Shown here piece after piece: positions 60,757 to 64,000 of a stretch of 64,000 nt of DNA; position 1 is the first letter of the stretch; each line of letters begins with the position of its first letter. The position numbers were made by a program, and so were the translations under genes. Location: contig NZ_JACHXW010000022.1 of assembly GCF_014192395.1 (NCBI RefSeq), positions 1-64,000 on the forward strand, in the 5' to 3' direction. The notes beneath the pieces are model-generated. The model was not told the DNA's origin. It saw nothing but the letters and a program-made list of their open reading frames with translations, and made no database searches. The stretch is from Paenibacillus endophyticus. Its GTDB lineage: Bacteria; Bacillota; Bacilli; Paenibacillales; Paenibacillaceae.

Positions 60757-61333
60757 AAGGATCGGTTGCACTTTTTGCAGCATAGCCTCCACGATAGCGG
60801 AGGCCGAACCGGGCTGCTTGGAAAGCATCGGTAGTATAAGGGCTAAGTTGCACTTGTGCAGCGTAGCTTCCATGATTGCGGAGGCCAAGCGAGGTTACTC
60901 GAAAAGCACCAATAGTATCTGAGCTACGTTGCACTTTGTGCAGCGTAGCTTCCATGATTGCGGAGACAAGCGTGGTTACTCGGAAAGCACCAGTAGTATT
61001 GAGCTAAGTTGCACTTTGTGCAGCGTAGCTTCCATGATAGAGGAGACCGAACGGTGCTGCTCAAAACGTACCAGTAATATGTGAGCTACGTTGCACTATA
61101 TGCAGCGTAATGCCCCCTTGTCTCGACTAGACTTGCATTACATTGCAGTTTCTGCAATGAAAACAGCTGATTCTAGGTTATTTCAAGTGAATCTTCGTTT
61201 TTCATTGTATTTTGTACAACGTGGTCCCTTAAATACAGTCGCCTATAAGGGTTCTGTTGTACTTTGTGCAGCGTAGCTTCCATGATTGCGGAGGCCAAAC
61301 GAAGTTGCTCGGAAAGCAGCGGTAGTATCTGAG
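60757..61333 (+). repeat. 80-83 bp tandem array with conserved hairpins
   Basis: Copies of ttgcac occur at 60766, 60848, 60929, 61009 and 61091, and a variant at 61257, so spacings are 82, 81, 80, 82 and 166 (two units). Each unit includes gctacgttgcactttgtgcagcgtagc-type dyad (arms 12 bases, TTT loop, one wobble) and a second smaller hairpin (cttcc...ggagg), then cggaaagcaccagtagtatctga. The fifth unit is degenerate, and a slot near 61146-61230 has diverged. No gene is in the array. Confidence 0.8.
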
Positions 61334-61616
61334 TTAAACATTTAACTTCACTATAAAGTAGGCCATAGGTGATTCGACGTAACATTTAGGAGATGAAATT
61401 GCCAGAAGGACGTTGAGTCAGCCTTGTTTATTTACTGTGTATCCGACATAGGAATAGGAGAATCAAAGTGAATTCAAAGTGAATTCAAAGCGTATCCAAG
61501 GTTGTAAGTACATATTTTGTATCTACTAAATGACGAAGCTTAGCTTGTCATACGTAACAAATCCCCACTCGGCAGCGTCTCTAGATTACAGATCATGTAT
61601 ATTTTAGGGGGGAGAC
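61334..61616. other. Short region between the array and the lipoprotein gene
   Basis: Contains a small direct repeat (gaattcaaagtgaattcaaag at about 61470-61490) and no recognised gene or clear promoter. Confidence 0.4.
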
Positions 61617-62195
61617 GTGAAAAAATTGAAACGTGGTATAGTGATGCTAACCAAGCTAACCAAGATAACCAAGCTAACCGTGCTAACCGTGCTAACCGTA
61701 ATCGTGACAGTGCTATCCGGCTGCTCGGAAGCAGAAGAGAAGCCATCCGCTTCAAGCAGCGATTTAGCCGATATTTATTCGTCGCTAGATGTGTTGAAAG
61801 CTGATTCTGAATTCGTAGCGGAAATAACACTGACAGGAGCCTTCAAGGCACTACCGGAATACGAAGGAGCGAACTTTTCACTTACGGAGGTTAAGGTGCA
61901 AGAAGTTATAAAGGGGGATGAACGCTATAACGGTCAGGTTATTTCATTAATAGGCTTTGCGCCGCTAATCACAACCGAGAAGAGCGACAGGTTCGTATTG
62001 TTTCTTCATCGCTATGAGGGCCCTGTCCTATCAGAGGAAGCGTTTGTCGTTTCCGGCGTATTCCAAGGCAAGTTTCGAATAGACGACAAAGATAAAATCC
62101 ATTATGACAATCACGATTATTTGGAGACAGCGGCATTTTATAAGGAATTGGACGGTATGAGTCTCGGGTCGTTTAAGTCGCTGATTAAAGAGTAG
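61617..62195 (+). CDS. Lipoprotein with repeat-built signal peptide
   Basis: 192 residues from the GTG at 61617, preceded by AGGGGGGAG; an ATG at 61644 is an alternative. The signal peptide ends in lipobox LSGC (Cys about 36). Its basic and hydrophobic parts are coded by six 9-base repeats (LTK, LTK, ITK, LTV, LTV, LTV). The mature part is a single domain rich in beta strands (EFVAEITLTGAF to EVKVQEVIKGDE, and DRFVLFLHRYEGP), a layout seen in families of small extracytoplasmic lipoproteins that bind metals or peptides. No firm family. Confidence 0.7.
   Translation: MKKLKRGIVMLTKLTKITKLTVLTVLTVIVTVLSGCSEAEEKPSASSSDLADIYSSLDVLKADSEFVAEITLTGAFKALPEYEGANFSLTEVKVQEVIKGDERYNGQVISLIGFAPLITTEKSDRFVLFLHRYEGPVLSEEAFVVSGVFQGKFRIDDKDKIHYDNHDYLETAAFYKELDGMSLGSFKSLIKE
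61647..61700 (+). repeat. Nine-base in-frame tandem repeat within the signal sequence
   Basis: Six units: ctaaccaag twice, ataaccaag, ctaaccgtg twice, ctaaccgta. The unit length is a multiple of three, so copy changes would lengthen or shorten the signal peptide without a frameshift. Confidence 0.85.
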
Positions 62196-62468
62196 CTGAA
62201 AACCTTAGGAATCACGTAGTCCATCAATGGAGGTGGTACGGATATTGGCTGCTGATTTTCTGGGATTGATGGTTGACCACGTAGAGTTTCTGGAATGCCG
62301 ACGTATGAAGAGACGAGGAGATCTTATATAACTGATTATCAGCTTACAGAGAGCAGCGATTGACATCAATGATTATGAACCGAGCGGAGAATCGTATAAA
62401 ATAGATAAGCGGTCACTTAGAGGACTGCAACGATCAATCTATCCCTACATATAAAGGAGCACGACAGG
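62196..62468. other. Gap before the M42 peptidase gene
   Basis: 273 bases. A 34-residue frame (MEVVRILAADFLGLMVDH...) at 62228-62332 and an open, startless frame up to about 62453 (INDYEPSGESYKIDKRSLRG) may be remnants of a gene; no family was recognised. Confidence 0.3.
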
Positions 62469-63518
62469 ATGACATCACCTTATGCGCCGAAGCTTGATCG
62501 GACTTACATACTAGGCCAGCTAGAGGCGCTGCTGAACATTCCTAGCCCGAGCGGCTATTGCATGGAAGCGATGAAATATATGGAGCAAGAGGCAAATCGG
62601 CTGGGCTATGCCCTTGCATTCACGCCGAAGGGAAACGGGATTATTACGGTTCCGGGACAATCGACGGAGAAGGTAGTCGGCTTGACTGCGCATCTTGATA
62701 CCCTCGGGGCAATGGTTCGTTCCATCAACGCGAGCGGAACGCTTCGCATCACGCCGATCGGCGGGTATGCGATGCATACCATCGAAGGCGAGTATTGCGT
62801 CATCCATACGCGCGATGGCCGGAAATATGAAGGAACGGTGCTTTCAACCAAAGCATCCGTACATGTATTCAAGGATGCAGGCGAATGGAAGCGCGAGGAA
62901 GCCAATATGGAAATTCGGATCGATGAGCTGGTGAAGAGCAAGGCGGATACGGAGAAGCTAGGTATTTCCGCAGGCGACTTCGTATCATGGGAGCCGCGCA
63001 CACGCCTGCTTGCGAATGGCTGGGTGAAGTCTCGGCATCTTGATGACAAGGCGAGCGTCGCTGCTCTGCTTGGCCTTCTGGAATGGCTGAAGCGGGAAGG
63101 AAAGACGCCTGCCTACACGCTCAAGCTGATTTTCTCGACTTATGAAGAGGTTGGACACGGCAGCTCCTATATACCAGAGGATATTACGGAAATGATTGCC
63201 GTTGATATGGGCGCCATAGGCGATGACCTATCGACGACCGAGATGGATGTATCGATCTGTGCGAAGGATTCCAGCGGTCCATATGATTACGCGATGACTA
63301 CTCGGCTTATTGAGCTGGCAAAGCGTGAAGGCATGGCCTACGCGGTTGATATTTATCCGTATTATGGCTCGGACGCATCAGCGGCTCTCCGAGGCGGCAG
63401 CAACATTCGTGCGGCTTTGATTGGCCCAGGCGTCCATGCCTCCCATGGCATGGAGCGCACGCATGCTGACGCAGTCGTCAACACGGCAGCTTTGCTGCTG
63501 GCCTATGTCATGGAATAA
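62469..63518 (+). CDS. M42-family aminopeptidase
   Basis: 349-residue dinuclear metallo-aminopeptidase or glucanase-like FrvX/PepA family member. Metal ligands: His in GLTAHLDTLG, Asp in RHLDDKAS, Glu pair in TYEEVGHG, Asp in AVDMG and His in HASHGMERTH. The inserted dimerisation PDZ-like domain lies between (about 80-175). These proteins form large tetrahedral dodecamers in the cytoplasm. AAGGAG precedes the ATG by about ten bases. A single-gene unit with a strong terminator. Confidence 0.93.
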   Translation: MTSPYAPKLDRTYILGQLEALLNIPSPSGYCMEAMKYMEQEANRLGYALAFTPKGNGIITVPGQSTEKVVGLTAHLDTLGAMVRSINASGTLRITPIGGYAMHTIEGEYCVIHTRDGRKYEGTVLSTKASVHVFKDAGEWKREEANMEIRIDELVKSKADTEKLGISAGDFVSWEPRTRLLANGWVKSRHLDDKASVAALLGLLEWLKREGKTPAYTLKLIFSTYEEVGHGSSYIPEDITEMIAVDMGAIGDDLSTTEMDVSICAKDSSGPYDYAMTTRLIELAKREGMAYAVDIYPYYGSDASAALRGGSNIRAALIGPGVHASHGMERTHADAVVNTAALLLAYVME

Positions 63519-63583
63519 GCTTGCCGGAAGGGGTATGATCCGAGTATTGCAACGATAACAGCCCTACCCCATAAAATGGAGCA

Positions 63584-63633
63584 AAGAACCGTCAACATCA
63601 CTTTAAAAAGTGATGTTGACGGTTCTTTTTTTT
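63584..63633 (+). terminator. Rho-independent terminator of the M42 gene
   Basis: Arms of about 20 bases (aagaaccgtcaacatcactt against aagtgatgttgacggttctt) around a tiny loop, then eight T. Confidence 0.95.
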
Positions 63634-64000
63634 ACCTTCATTTATTTGCCAAACGGAAGCTGGAATTTCCAAAATGACTTTCGGATCGCCTTCTATAATG
63701 ACTATGGCTGGTTAAAGCTGTGTCCTTCTTGTTCGCCTCTTTCGTCAAAATCAGCTCTGGGTAGGCCATTAGGGGAAGCAGGAGCAGTAGTCTTTTGGAG
63801 GTAGCCGGCGGGTAAATATTAGCCCGATTTCAGTACTTGCGAAGCTTTATATTTATCCCGAATCGTGGATGCCTAACCTAACATTGCGCGTGGGAAACGA
63901 TTTCATTCCTCGACAATTTTGGTGTTGACCCTATTGAATGTCCGTTTTTCGGGCTAATCAAGCCTTTTTTTAGATTAGAATATTGTTATTTTTGTTTTTT
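63634..64000. other. Right-edge region
   Basis: An open frame at 63610-63804 overlaps the terminator and was not recognised. A weak hairpin ggct-aatca-agcc (about 63953-63965) followed by seven T near 63966-63972 could end a transcript. No gene supported. Confidence 0.4.

Noticed and set aside
60757..61333. CRISPR array
   Set aside because: The whole 80-bp unit is conserved with no unique spacers, and no cas gene is present.
60700..61385. Short minus-strand frames sharing the peptide MEATLHKVQ
   Set aside because: They are translations of the 80-83 bp DNA repeat. Most units are not a multiple of three, so the frames cannot be one protein family; the repeat itself is the feature.
63610..63804. 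64-codon frame after the M42 gene
   Set aside because: It starts inside the terminator stem and has no ribosome site or motif.

Overview
The window looks like chromosomal DNA of a spore-forming, polysaccharide-degrading Firmicute of the Paenibacillaceae (Paenibacillus or a close relative). The grounds are strong AGGAGG-type ribosome sites, an SLH-anchored surface enzyme, paired YesM/YesN-type two-component systems next to LplB/LplC-type sugar ABC transporters, a remnant of a small acid-soluble spore protein, and an adaA-adaB pair as in Bacillus. No rRNA, tRNA, prophage, insertion sequence or CRISPR array was recognised.

Layout. 0.7-13.6 kb is a carbohydrate block: a 1641-residue secreted alpha-amylase with a starch-binding module, InlB-type repeats and SLH anchors; a sensor kinase/AraC-type regulator pair; a lipoprotein plus two-permease sugar importer; and a LacI regulator. 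13.7-17.5 kb holds small housekeeping and transport genes (RpoA-CTD-like HhH protein, DUF1801, VTT membrane protein, ChrA, acetate permease). 17.9-20.9 kb is an OmpR/HAMP-kinase system with a small lipoprotein. 20.9-29.5 kb is a LacI repressor followed by the myo-inositol catabolic operon iolD-E-C-A-G-B, with a clear sigma-A promoter and two phased LacI-type operators. 30-33.6 kb is a modular GH44 cellulase/xyloglucanase. 33.7-38.5 kb has a GNAT, a P450 with a coupled 36-residue ORF, an orphan LQRTAGN-motif protein and an MFS transporter. 38.6-48.1 kb is a second sugar block: GH3 beta-glucosidase and two permeases on the minus strand, facing a (frameshifted) sensor kinase, regulator and binding lipoprotein on the plus strand. 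48-54 kb is a mixed stretch with several decayed genes. 54.2-59.7 kb is rich in DNA alkylation repair (AlkA-like, AlkD-like, AdaA, AdaB, a 2OG-Fe(II) oxygenase, and a spore-photoproduct-lyase-like radical SAM protein). 60-64 kb has a VOC protein, two tandem repeat arrays, a lipoprotein with a repeat inside its signal peptide, and an M42 peptidase.

The most noteworthy signals are not a single new system but: (i) gene remnants made by deletion that keep intact 5' ends (an isochorismatase-like gene, a divergent LacI/FAD-oxidoreductase pair, a spore-protein fragment); (ii) two families of structured intergenic repeats (97-98 bp tandem dimers at two loci 34 kb apart, and an 80-83 bp in-phase array); (iii) an ArsR gene whose promoter predicts a leaderless mRNA beneath a perfect 40-bp palindrome; (iv) tandem operators over the iol start site whose core recurs before the GH44 gene; and (v) an orphan protein carrying the motif typical of contractile-injection-system cargo.

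All functions are read from sequence motifs and gene order; no database search was run.
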